Source: Benincasa hispida (lineage: Eukaryota > Streptophyta > Magnoliopsida > Cucurbitales > Cucurbitaceae). From it: a stretch of 64,000 nucleotides of DNA. The notes beneath the pieces are model-generated. The model did no database searches and was not told the origin of the DNA. It saw only the letters and a program-made list of their open reading frames with translations. The stretch is taken from assembly GCF_009727055.1 (NCBI RefSeq), contig NC_052351.1, positions 10,903,203-10,967,202 of the forward strand. The letters are read 5' to 3'. This document shows positions 47,725-60,000 of the stretch, piece after piece (within the stretch, counting starts at the first letter, position 1; each line of letters starts with the position of its first letter). The translations under genes and the position numbers were made by a program.

Positions 47725-47732
47725 TAAATGCA
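47725..47732 (+). promoter_or_regulatory. L1-box-like word upstream of the HD-Zip IV gene
   Basis: TAAATGCA matches the L1 box TAAATG(C/T)A, the known binding site of class IV HD-Zip proteins, which also occurs in promoters of ATML1 and PDF2 themselves. It lies about 1.1 kb upstream of the proposed transcript start. The word is AT-rich and occurs elsewhere in the window by chance (for example at 28552), so on its own it is weak evidence. Confidence 0.25.
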
Positions 47733-48598
47733 ATTTCCTCCTTTCTTAATACCCTCCCTGCAAATCTCACCAACCTTGCTTTATTCTGTCCTCACATTTC
47801 CAACCCACAATTTTTTTTTAAATCATAATAATAATAATAATATTTATTTATTTATTTATTTATTTTTCATTTCCTCTCCATTTCTCTTCTCATCTATATC
47901 CCCTCCTCTGCCCTTCTTTTCCTTATTTATTGCTATTTCATCCCTCCCTTTATTATGGCCCCAAACATCTCGTTCATTATCTCATTCCTTTTCATTTCAT
48001 AAGCACATCCCCCCTATTTTCTTTTTTAAATAATTAAATTCAAGGCATTCAAAATGCATTTTTCTAAATAACCCCCACCCCCCTTTTTTATTGAATGAAA
48101 AATGTGAGAAAATCACAATTCGTACATTTCGAAGCCCCACTCACGTATAAATAATCTATGGAAATGAATAGTCACTTTATGCCCCTTTACTCTTCACGTA
48201 TTGATTATTGCATCGCAACTTTTTCTTTGACGTATATAAAGGGAGAGAATTGAATATTCAATTTTAAAGTCGTAAATAAAATTACTTAATTCATTTGTAA
48301 GATCATGGAAAAAAAAAAAAGACCAACATTATTTGAAATTAGAATGAGGATATTATACATGTGTCAACTTAGTTGAGATGTACTTACATATTTTTTTTAT
48401 AAATTTAAAATTATCCATACGTTTTTATAATTAAAATAATAATAAAAAAGCTTGTACATGCTTTTATACATAATAATTATTGTAGATTTGCATTCGTGGT
48501 AACTTCATTTTCATGATTTGACTTCAGTTTGCCAATATATGTTTTGATCTCATATAAGCATTGAAAATAAAAATATAAACAAAAAAAGTTGGAAGCGT

Positions 48599-48632
48599 AT
48601 ATACGTACGTATGTATATACGTACGTACGTAG
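48599..48632. repeat. Self-complementary (TACG)n repeat
   Basis: TATACGTACGTATG-like sequence that can fold on itself, located about 1.3 kb upstream of the HD-Zip IV start codon. Confidence 0.85.
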
Positions 48633-48849
48633 GTGTAGTGGTATGTTTATATTAAAAAAATAAAAATATAGTTAAATGGTAGAATTAATGGATTGTTATG
48701 GATGCGTTTATGGGGTTGCTGGTTGCTGATAGGCATAAGCAATAGTATCAGCTTTTTGTCTGAGCATTGCACTCAGCACATACCGTACAGAAGGTTGTTT
48801 GTTTGATTACTTATAAGTTATACAACCTGGTCGAATTCCGGCTATGCTC

Positions 48850-49902
48850 TTTCCTATAACTAAAATTATCCAAACTTCTTTTCTTTTTCTTTTCTTTTTC
48901 TTCTTTCCCATATCTCTCTGATTCTCTCTTCCAAATTCTCAGTCTCAGAATCGTTCATTTCATTCCCCCTTGTGTATTTTTTTTTTACAATTTTATACCA
49001 ACTTATAATCCCATTTCTCTTCCAAAAACAACCCTACTTTTCCCTCTTTGTTTCTTCTGTCTTCTCCCATTATGATTATCTCTTTCCCTTAACGTCCCTT
49101 CTTTGCTTCCTTTTCTGCGCCAATCCACCCAGGTATCCTCTTCTATGTCATCATATTTTAACTTCTTAACCATAAACTATTCAATGAATTCTCTCTATTA
49201 AAATATATGTGTTCCTTAAAAACTTGGTACTGTATTATTATTTTTTTTTTTTTTGTAATAATAAGGGAATTGGGTGCAGCTCGGATTGTATCAAATGTTC
49301 GTCACGTTCAAATACTTAATCACAAGTTATCATATGACAAATTTTTTCTTTAAAAAAATGTTTTTTTTTTTATTTGTTATTGAAATGATGTTTTAAGCTA
49401 CACCCAAGTAAAAAATATATATTTTGATTTTTTTTTTCAATATGTAATTGCAAAAAGGTGAAAATTATTTTTGGTTGATTATGTATGGAATTTGAATATG
49501 ATTTGTAATAAAGAGGCACCAGTTTCGGATACCGTTAATTAGATTATAATTTTAGTAATTTTGTTCAATGGCTTGTTTTTACTTTATTGTACACGAAAAT
49601 GTTAAAATATAGGACTGTGTTCCTTAAAAACTAGGTACTGTATGAAGCACTGTTTCGTACAAAATGGGACACAAAACTTACAATGATTAATAATACATCA
49701 TTAATAACAATCAAAATCAATGTTCTGTTTTCCTTTTTCTTTTCGAGTTTCTCACTGACGAAGAAGTGCGTGCATGTTTTGTTGTGTGTGTGTGTGTTTT
49801 TTTTTTCCCCTTCTTCTTCTTCTTGTTTTTAGGTGAAGCTTGGAAGAGTATTTACTGTATTATTTTCTAATAATAGAAAAGAAAATTGGCGAGTGAGTGA
49901 AG
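48850..49902 (+). promoter_or_regulatory. Proposed 5' leader with a leader intron of the HD-Zip IV gene
   Basis: A CT-rich stretch at 48870-48970 looks like a plant leader. A donor CCCAG|GTATCC at 49133 and an acceptor TTTTTAG|GTGAAG after 49832 would remove a 700-base intron, and HD-Zip IV genes commonly carry an intron in the leader. Within it, a roughly 35-base segment ('tgttccttaaaaact(t/a)ggtactgta') occurs twice, about 406 bases apart (49210 and 49618). The transcript start itself is not visible. Confidence 0.4.
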
Positions 49903-51646
49903 ATGTTCGATCCAGATATGTTTGATACTCACCATCATATGCTCGAGGAGTTGGAAAATATGAGAGATGATGAATTTGAGACCAAATCAGGCGCAGAAAT
50001 CTTAGAAGCTGCTTGTGGAACTGACCAACAACGCTCAAAAAAGAAACGTTACAATCGTCATACACAACATCAAATCCAAGAAATGGAGGCGTAAGCACCA
50101 ATCATTTTCTTCTTTCCTTTAGTGTTGTCTGAACTTACCTATCTTTCTATAACTTTTCTTCATGATTGATATGACTTTAGTGTTGTCTGAACTTACCTAT
50201 CTTTCCATAACTTTTCTTCATGATTGATATGAACTTTGATGTGTCAGATTTTTCAAGGAATGTCCTCACCCTGATGACAAGCAGAGAATGGAGCTGAGCC
50301 GCGAGCTGGGGTTGGAGCCATTGCAAGTGAAGTTTTGGTTTCAAAACAAACGCACCCAGATGAAGGTGAACAACAAAATCTATTTAATATTTTATTTCAA
50401 GGAATCACATCTTCTACGTTACTAAATTTTGGGTTTGGTTTCTAAATTTGAAAATATTATACATTTAGTCAAATTTTGAATTTTGTTTCAATTTGATAAT
50501 AGTAGATGTGTAATATTTTAGAATAGGGATGGTTTTATATATTTGAAAAGTGATTTTAACGTTTGCTTTTGAATGGGGGAGAAGGCTCAACATGAGAGAC
50601 ATGAAAACGCAATTTTGAAGGCCGAAAACGAGAAGCTTCGTGCTGAGAATATTCGTTACAGAGAAGCATTTGCGCATTCAACTTGCCCTAACTGCGGTTC
50701 TTCCTCCACTGCACTCGGCGAAATGTCCTTTGACGACCAACATTTGCGCATTGAAAATTCCCGCTTGCGAGATGAGGTCACACTCTCATTTCTCTTTCTT
50801 TTTTAACATTCTTTATTTTATTTTGTTTTCCCTATTTTTTTTTATTTTTTTTTTTTATAACTTAAAATAGGTTATAGGCTATCCTGCAACAAGTAAGCTA
50901 AAAAGTAAGAATCTAAAAAACCCCCTTACCAGATTCAGATTTGGGTTAAATTTCTTTTTTTCTTTTTTTAAATTTTCTCAATGAATAACCATTTAATTTG
51001 TTCCACTTTTTTAAAAAATAAAAAATAAAAATGGATTACGTTGCGTGGGTATAGATTTCGTAGTTATTTTATGAGTGAGCCCAGACATTCATCTTTTTAA
51101 TTGTGACAGCTACTTATAAGATTTTTTGGATAGATATAAGTAGCAAAAACTATACCATTACAAGCAAAACATTGATTGCAAATTTATTATTCACGAACAC
51201 ATACGGCCGGGTTTATTTTTTGGGCCATCCAAACTAAATTTTGTGAAGATACCAGTTCAATGCTATATTATTACGTATTTAATTCCATTCAACTTCAAAT
51301 GCACCAAGGGTATTCTTGTAAATTTCCTTTCTTTCCGTACATTAATTCTTTTTTTCTTTTCTTTTTTTAAACATTGCAATATGTATATATAAGTGGGGGT
51401 GATGGGTGGCAGGTGGCAGGGATTCAATTGATTAAGACATCATATGTCCTCTACCTAGTTGTGATATTTGAACTCTCTTATCCCACCCTCACATAATACT
51501 ATTACAAACTAGGAAGTATAGATACTTTTAATTGTGTCGAGAATCGTTATCCTAGATATGATATATGATTTGAAGTACCTGATTTTTTTTTTTTTTAAAT
51601 TTTCAAATATGCGTATCTGCTACCAGATACGTGAATAGTATACACT

Positions 51647-51695
<49 letters not shown>

Positions 51696-54600
51696 AGTTC
51701 AACCACTTAAAAAACCCAACCCATTTTATAAAAGTGCATGTTTCGGAAGGATTTAAAAATAATCAAAAGTCACTTTTTTTTTTTAATTTTTAAAATCACT
51801 CGAAAACAACTACTCAAAATTAATTTAGTTTTCAAGATTACACTTTTAGATGCGATTTTCATATCATTAAAATTAGTTTTGAAGGATTAAATATGTTTCA
51901 CGGTGATTTTGAAAATGACAAAAGTGATTTTAGCCATTTCAAAATCACTCCCAACCACAAAAGTCCACTTAAATCGAGCAAGCAAAAATAAAATAAATTA
52001 AAACTGATAAAAACATAAAATGTTAAAAGAAAAAGCCCGAAACGTTATTAGATCTTCATTATTCTCTTCTTTCTCATTATCAAAATCATGATTCACATCC
52101 CCTTTCATCCTCAATTTCATTCTTCAATTTTTATCATCTACTTTTTCCTACCATCTACTCTAGTCGCTCAACCACCACTCAACATTATTGGTTTTTTTTT
52201 TTCTTTTCAAATTTTCACTCCCTTCTTGAATCTATTTTAATCTAACTTAAAATATGTAATATAACAATATATAAATACCTATATACATATACAACATTTC
52301 TTCAACGTATCTATATCTTAGCTTTTTAAAAATTGACATATCGTCATATCGTATCGTATCCATATCCTATATTCTTATCTGTGTCTGTGCTTCTTAGATT
52401 ACAAGGCTAGGCGATTTGACCTCCGATCTTGATAGAAGAAGTGTATACTAATTACAATTAAGCTAAACTTATTTTTGCGAAGTCCATTTCATAGATCTTT
52501 GAACAAAAAATTAAGGGAAAAAAAATACTTTTTTGATTTTGGAGTTTTGGATCTAGTTTTCTTTTGCTTTTAAGTTTCAAAATGTTATATTTTTACTTGA
52601 TTTTTTATATTAATATTAATTTCTATTTGGTCTTCAGGTGTCAAAATGTTACATTTTTACTTTCGAGTTTCGAGTTTCGTTTCAATTTGATTCTTAAAGC
52701 TTCAAAATTTATACTTTTAACTTTGCTTTTTCATTAAATACTTACTTCAACTGTTGATTTTAATACCTAATAATTAATTTAAAGGAATTAAATTAAATTT
52801 CACTTATCTTTCATCACTGTTAAAATTAATTAAAAATTTCAGATTGTAATTATTTCAAATTAGTTCATTGAATTAGCAAAATGATCATTTGAAATTAGTT
52901 TATTGAATTAGCAAAATGATCATTATTTAATACTCAAAGATAAAAGCATAAAATATTAAAATACAAGGATTAATGAAAACAAAATTCAAAAGTCAAAAGA
53001 TAAAAGATATAACACAAATAGAAATTAAACTGAAAACACAGTAGTAACATAAGAATCAAATAAAAAAAAAAAAAAAACAGATGGTGTGTATTTCTTCCCA
53101 AAAATTAAATAATATAATAGTTGGCTGTAACGAGTACTGTAATGGCTGTGGGTAGAGATCATAATTACAAAAATATGGGAAATAGAGATTTTTATGATTG
53201 TCTTGAATTTATAACACCATGTCTCTTTCCGTTCTTTGTCATAAATGTTTAATTAACAGTTTACTCTATTAAATATCTGTACTTAATTTTCTTTCTAAAA
53301 AAAATACATTAGATTTTTAATATTACCTGTGCACGATACTCTCAAATTTACCCTATATTTTTATTTCCATAAATGTTGATGGACCACACGTCACTAAAGA
53401 AAAAAGATGCCGATTTAACAAATAATAAATGAAGAGAGTACATATTTTAATTCAAATAATTGACAACTCAAATAAAATTGGATTATTTTTTTAAGATGTA
53501 TAATAAGACAGTTAACACATGACATTTTCAAGAGATAGTTTTACTTTATTGATCACTAATGTATACATAACAAATACAACTCATGTACGAATATAACAAA
53601 ATTATATTAAGATAGACATTTATTAGTATCACTAAAATCTAACTTTTTTCAAACAATTTAGATCAAAATTCTAATTAAATGGTTGGGATTTATACGCTGA
53701 TTTTGAGCTGGGATTGATGATAATATATGAGACAGATCGAGCGAATGAGTGGATATGGATCGAAATGCACAAAGCCGTACTATCAACTGCCGACGAATGC
53801 TTCGACGCGATCCCTGGACTTGGGCATCACAAATTTCGGTCCACAGTCGTCGGGATTCGTGGGGGAAATGTACGGTGCAGCGGATTTTTTCCGGTCGATA
53901 TCGAGACCATCAGAAGGGGAGAAGCCGGTGATCGTGGAGCTGGCGGTTTCGGGGATGGAGGAATTGAGGAGAATGGCTCAGGGCGGGGAGCCGTTGTGGG
54001 TTGCGGGTGATGGGAAGTCGTCGAGCGAAGTGGTTCTTAACGAAGCGGAGTATTTGAGCAGTTTCGGAGGTGGAATTGGGGGAAAGCCCATGGGCTTTAG
54101 AACTGAAGCTTCGAGAGTTTCGGCTATTGTTTTCATGAACCATATCAAGCTTGTCGATACTTTTATGGATGCTGTACGTTTAATTTTGTCTCTTAATAAT
54201 TATTATTGTTTGTTTTCATATCGAGTACAAAGATTTTTATTAATTAATTTTTGTTTGTTTTGTAATTAGACGCAATGGTCCACGGTGTTTTGCGGCATTG
54301 TTTCGAGAGCATCCACTGTGGAAATTCTTTCGCCTGGCCTACCTGGAAACTTCAACGGGGCCTTGCACGTGGTACTCAAACTAAACCCTATTTCATTTTT
54401 TTTTTCTCAATTATTTCACTTTCCCCCCCATTTTTACTGGTTAATTTTAAAATTATTTATTCATAAATCTGATATAGAAATTAGAGTAACACGAGAATGT
54501 TTAATTTCTTTTACACAAAATTTTAGGAGATTATTGATACAAATTTCATTTTTTTTTTTCTATCGGTTAAAAGACTAACCACTAATGTTTTTTTTAATAA

Positions 54601-57012
54601 CGTAATATCTCGTTCACATATATATATATAGGAACGATGACGCATAGTAACTATCAAAGTTTCACAATAGAAATTAATTCATTACTCATTAAATTTTAAA
54701 TACTCAGGTTTTGTTCAGTAACAATTTAATTTTTTTAAAATTGTATTTCTTTTTCATAATTTCTTATTTATAATTTTCATATTTTTTATGTAGACATGTG
54801 AGATGCGCATATATATGTTTACTTTAAAAATAATCCTAAATTGTAGACAACAAAACATAAAAATCAATAAATAAAGAAAAATTGTTTTAAATGAAAAAAC
54901 TGCGGTATTTACAAATAATAGCAAAATATTATAATATATATGTGATAGACTATTATTTGTGTCTATTATAACACAAATAGACATAGATAGCAATTTATTA
55001 TAGATAGACGGTAAAATTTTGTTATATTTATAAGTATTTTAGTTCATTTTCTTATATTTGAAAACAACTCTAAATAAAAGGGGTATCTATATACTCAACT
55101 TAAAAAAAAAAAAAACTAAAAAACCAAAAAGATTACTTAATGAGGTGTAAAATGTTATAAAGTTTTAGAAATAAACTTAAAATGCAATAAAGATAGTGTG
55201 GCTTAGGTCCACCTCATTACTTTTTAAAAAAAGAAAAAAATTGCCCTAACTCCAAAATTAAACTTTAGGAGCTATGAAAATGAAAGATTCAAATACTATT
55301 TTGGTTCATTTTGATTTTGTAGTTTCAAAATTTTCATTTTTGTTAACCTATTTTCAACTTTGATTAATTTTTGTAGATTAAATTTTCGACCTTTTGAGAG
55401 ATAGTACATGTCATTACCAATTAAACTAAACTCAGTTACAAAAATAAAAATGAACATTTTAGAAGGATACAAAATAAGCATTTTGAAATAATAGAAATCA
55501 AAATGAGTTTGCATTTAAAGAAAGGTAAAAATAAAATTGAAAGTGGTTAAAATGGATGGTTTTGTATACGAGCAGATGAGCGCTGAATTCCAAGTCCCAT
55601 CGCCGCTAGTTCCGACTCGTGAAAACTACTTCGTAAGATACTGCAAACAACAAAGCGACGGGATATGGGCTGTTGCTGATGTTTCTTTAGACACCTTGCG
55701 CCCTTCTCTCATCCCTACCACCCGAAGAAAACCCTCTGGTTGCTTAATTCAAGAATTGCCCAACGGCTATTCCAAGGTATTCTTCCTTACTTCTTTAACT
55801 CCCCCTTTTTTCCCTTAACATTATCAGTTCTCTATTTAAATTCGTGGAATCATTTTTCAGATCACTTGGGTCGAACATGTTGAAGTCGACGAAACTGGCA
55901 TCCCCACGATGTACAGGCCTCTCGTTAATTCCGGCCTCGCTTTCGGGGCTAAACGATGGGTCGCTACCTTAGATCGCCAATCTGAGCGTTTCGCCACTTC
56001 AATCGCCACCACCATTCCCACCGGCGATTTACGTGGTACCACTCTTTCATTCATTTCCTCTGTTTTTCTCCTTTTCCCCCCATCATTACCACTAATTTAA
56101 TTTAATCCAATTTCATTCCAGTGATATCGAGTATTGAAGGCAGGAAGAGTATGCTGAAGTTAGCGGAGAGAATGGTGACCAGCTTCTGTGCCGGTGTTGG
56201 CGCGTCCAGTGTACACGCTTGGACGGCATTACCTGCTGCCGCCGGCGATGAGGTTCGTGTTGTGACGAGGAAAAGTACCGACGAACCAGGGCGACCACCC
56301 GGTGTTGTTCTGAGCGCTGCCACTTCTTTTTGGATCCCGGTTTCACCTAAGGTTGTCTTTGATTTCCTCCGGAAAGAGAAATCTCGAAGCGAGGTCCGTA
56401 CATACAAACAAAAATATTCTTAAAATTATCAAGTCAACAGAGTATTGAAATATTTGCAATGTTTTTCAGTGGGATATTCTGTCGAATGGGGGATTGGTTC
56501 AGGAAATGGCGCACATAGCCAACGGCCGTCACTCCGGGAATTGTGTCTCCTTGCTTCGTGTCAATGTGAGTAAATTAATCGAAATAAGATTTGGGCAACA
56601 GAACAAATTAATGAAAATTTTAAAATTGGTTTTGCAGAGTGCGAATTCGAGCCAGAGCAATATGCTGATACTACAAGAAAGCTGCACCGACTCAACGGGA
56701 TCGTACGTTATTTATGCTCCGGTAGACACCGTTGCAATGAACGTGGTGCTAAGCGGTTGCGATCCAGATTATGTGGCACTTCTACCGTCGGGATTCGCCA
56801 TACTTCCAGACGGACCCGGCGGAGGATGCAACAACGGCGGCGAAATTCTGGAGCTGGGATCCGGTGGGTCGCTCATCACAGTTGCATTTCAAATCCTGGT
56901 AGATTCAGTTCCAACGGCTAGACTTTCAATCGGATCAGTGGCCACCGTCAACAGTCTGATCAAATGCACGGTGGAAAGGATCAGAGCCGCCGTGATGCGT
57001 GAAAACCCATGA
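49903..57012 (+). CDS. Class IV HD-Zip (HD-START) transcription factor, ATML1/PDF2-like
   Basis: Ten coding exons: 49903-50090, 50248-50365, 50585-50776, 53736-54173, 54270-54371, 55576-55776, 55861-56035, 56122-56393, 56470-56565, 56638-57012; 718 residues. All introns are GT-AG and all joins keep frame. These are nuclear factors specifying epidermal fate and controlling trichomes and cuticle. The N-terminus ([21 protein letters not shown]) and GFVGEMYG place it with ATML1/PDF2. The homeodomain is at about 46-104 (WFQNKR at 93-98). A zipper-loop-zipper follows, with Cys136 and Cys139 in the loop (CPNC). START is about 228-471, then the C-terminal SAD region. Oddities: the normally near-invariant text after exon 3 (IDRISAIAAKYVGKP) is [14 protein letters not shown] here, the homeodomain has RYNRHT for RYHRHT, and introns 3 (2959 bases) and 5 (1204 bases) are large. 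Confidence 0.93.
50091..50247 (+). repeat. Intron 1 of the HD-Zip IV gene, with a 58-bp tandem duplication
   Basis: Within this 157-base intron, the segment from 50119 ('ttagtgttgtctgaacttacc' onward through 'catgattgatatga') is repeated immediately, starting 58 bases later, with few differences. It does not affect the exons or splice sites. Confidence 0.9.
50777..53735 (+). other. Large intron 3 of the HD-Zip IV gene
   Basis: 2959 bases between donor GATGAG|GTCACA and acceptor GACAG|ATCGAG. It carries an inverted copy of dispersed repeat family Y (about 51580-52410) with a 40-base poly-T at 51649-51688, and a 35-base direct repeat at 52856-52925 ('attgaattagcaaaatgatca', twice). No missing exon was found: the protein alignment is continuous across the splice. 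Confidence 0.8.
51580..52410 (-). repeat. Dispersed repeat family Y, copy 2, inside HD-Zip IV intron 3
   Basis: Inverted relative of 35260-35960; see that entry for shared words. It includes the poly-T tract at 51649-51688 and has no coding capacity. Confidence 0.55.
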
Positions 57013-60000
57013 TTAAAAAACGCTCCCCCTTTTTCCAACTACGGTAACCATATATAATCTCAAAATTTTAAACTTAATTATTTCACATAAGTTCTCTCAA
57101 TTAATAAATATTTGATCTTTGGGAAAAAAAAAAAAAACAGTAGCAGAGGAAGAGGAGAAGTCAAGAACGCACCTTGAAATATGGAAAATGAGAGAATCGA
57201 GGAGGTTCGGGCATTGACTTTACTCAAACCTTCAACTAAAATAAGAAATTTTTCTTCAACTTAAGTTCGTTGTTCGTGGTTTCTTAGATATAGGATTAAG
57301 ATTAAGGAGGTTTTTCTGTAATTTTCTTTTGGTTTTCATGGTTAATACTGTTTTGAAATTGTCATTAGGTTGGTGAATAATAATATTAAGAGACACTGAT
57401 TGTAAACCTTTTAGTTTTGTTAACCAACACTCCTATGTTATTATTACTATTTATATGTCGGGTCAAGCTGACTCAGTTAATTTTTGCATGTGAGAAATTT
57501 AAATTAATCTCTTGATTATTATTTAGTAGCTGACTTGTGTTTAAGGTGACTATTTTGATTCGTTAATAGAAGGAAAAAAAAAGGTACTTTACTAGTTTGA
57601 GCATTTGTGGGTCATTTAAGGCATCTTTAAAAATTAACACTAATTTATTGACATGAAGTCTAATTTAAAATATTAAATGTAGAAATTTAGCTTAAAATGT
57701 CGACTATAATTTAAGCATAGTTCAACAAAATAAGTATTTAGAAGCTCTAAGTTGTTTTTACTTAGATTTGTTGGTTGTCCATGATAAATGCTAGAAAATA
57801 AATTGACGAGAATAATAACATTAGATTTGTATGAGAATGTCATCTATCTTCATGAAAATAAATGGTTATATTTTTATTTTGTGTGATTATAACAGAAAAA
57901 TGAATTTCATCTAATTATAGATATTGATTAATAACTGATCAAATATTGATTTTATATTAGTATTTACAAATTCTCATTTTATATGAACTATGTCATACTA
58001 TTGAAGTATTTTTATTTGATTTAATTTAGTTAATTCTTACGTTTGTTGGTTAACAAAATAACTTACATTTTCTTTAGTTTTCGTTAATCGGTTAAAATTA
58101 ATTTAAATCAATTAAGTTAATTAGTACTTGATTCAAAACGGTATCATTTAGTTAATTAGTTACGTTTGTACTTACCATTTATAGATCTAGAACTTTAAAA
58201 GGTTTTCTCAAAAGCTATTCTACGTTTTCTAAATACAACAATTGTGAGGAAGAAGAAAATCATGTCAAATATCATCAAGCTACTCATTTTTGGATTCCGG
58301 TGTTATTGTATCATGGTTGGAGTTTTTTGACTTTCACTTTTTATATTTTAAAATGTTATTTATTGATTATTTCCATTTTCTAAAAATTAATTTTTTGATT
58401 GGTCTCTTATTTAAATTTAAATGTAAATAAACTTTCTTACCTCAGTTTACTATTTTCATTATATTACTTTATTTATTGCGTTTCTTTAAATTTTTCATTT
58501 TATATTTTGCTATGTTTACCTTTAAATTTGGCATTTATAATTTAAAATTTAATACTTATTATAAATATTTGAACGTTAGATATTGATGTCCGTAGATTAT
58601 ATATCCCCACATATTATTTTCAAATATCTTCCTTATTGTCTTTTTTCATATATTTACCTTTTCATATCTTGTAAACTCTATAAAGAGTGATCATTAGAAC
58701 CTTTGAGAGATACAATTGAATAGAGAAATTTTTACTCTCTATTTTCTTTTCTTCCTACTTTATTCTTTATTCTCTTGTTTTATAAACATTATCATGTGTT
58801 GTTGCGCTTGCAAATTGAGTTTTAAAGTATATTTGGTATTAGTTTTTTTTTTTTTTTTTAAAAAAGACTTTTAACTAGATTGATGGTAAAAAGTTTCTAT
58901 TATGAGATTTTCTTTAAAAGGAAAACCTAAGCAGTAGATTGCAGGGTGATTTTGGTTTCCTAAACTTTGTTTATACTTGGATTTGATTGGAGTTATTTTA
59001 GAGTGATGAGATTTTTCAACCATTTGAACTAAAGTTTAGTCTCTATTTTTATAGTATTCACTACAAGAAATTTGAACTTTGATGTCAGTTAGAAAAAATT
59101 AAAAACAGATGTAAAATATCAATTTCTTAAAAAAATGGATCTTTATGTCCCCTGAATATATATATTTTTGAGTATGTGTAAGTGTTCAGATACAAAAATA
59201 GAGTACATTTTTTCCCTTAAAATATTGTGACTATACATTTTTGTGTGTTTCACTACACTTTTGCATATTAAATTCCTTCAATCTATGCGAACTGGCTGAT
59301 GAATAATATGGTGTATTTGATATGTTCTCCATGTTTAAATATATATTAATGTGTAATATGCTATTGTTCCTGTTGTGTTGCCTTAGACCAGGAAAGATTA
59401 GTTTCCGGTAGAAAACAAAGCTATTGATCCAGTTGAGACAGCTCAACATGCTAATTCTAGCATCTTTTCATAGGTTTTTGCTGACTCTCTCCTCTGATAA
59501 AAGAGTTTACCATCTGGACCTGGAGCTTTCTAAATTCCTTTCCTAAAACTTTTGAAGAAAAAGCGAATCAGAGCCATACGAGGGAGGACAGTAAGCACTA
59601 TAATATAAATGAGGTAATAGAAGTCAGACTTCTCTGTAGGCCTCATATTAATCTTAGAAAAGAGATGCTCCAGACGAATAATCACGTGTAGGCTGTATTT
59701 TCTATAGCCATATTTGATTTTGTAAATTCGTGAAAAAAAAAGTAAATCAAATCTCTTTTGATCCAACTAAATCATAGTAAATCTTTTTTGGCTTGAAATT
59801 TTCGGATTAACGAGCTTTAAATGTTAATGAGGGTATTTATTCAATCAAATATGTTCAAACATAATAAAACAGAACAGAGATTTCAATGGATTTGAGTTCA
59901 GGCTTCATGTCTTCAATTTTGGGCAGAGTTAGCGTCAAAACTCTGTCTTCATGCTCGAATACTTATCTTTCTGTACAACTCAGAGAATTACAAAATGTAA

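Larger units (their letters stand above)
45641..48850. other. AT-rich intergenic DNA and upstream region of the HD-Zip IV gene
   Basis: No gene is seen. Simple repeats: (AAT)n/(TTTA)n at 47824-47866 and a self-complementary (TACG)n run at 48599-48632. The region 47600-48850 is the likely distal promoter of the HD-Zip IV gene. Confidence 0.45.

Noticed and set aside
47728..48033. 101-residue plus-strand frame
   Set aside because: Low-complexity Phe/Ser/Pro/Asn-rich translation of CT-rich and AT-rich DNA including a microsatellite; no coding character.
48720..48800. Possible small-RNA hairpin near 'gcattgcactcagcacat'
   Set aside because: No long complementary arm could be found nearby and I recognise no miRNA family in it.
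53714..54010. Frames of 98 and 60 residues overlapping HD-Zip IV exon 4
   Set aside because: Out of frame with the START-domain text, which is in the frame running through 53736-54173.
59480..59535. LINE reverse-transcriptase box on the minus strand
   Set aside because: Only about 12 residues match and the flanking frame is not LINE-like; kept as a remark in the intergenic entry, not as a feature.
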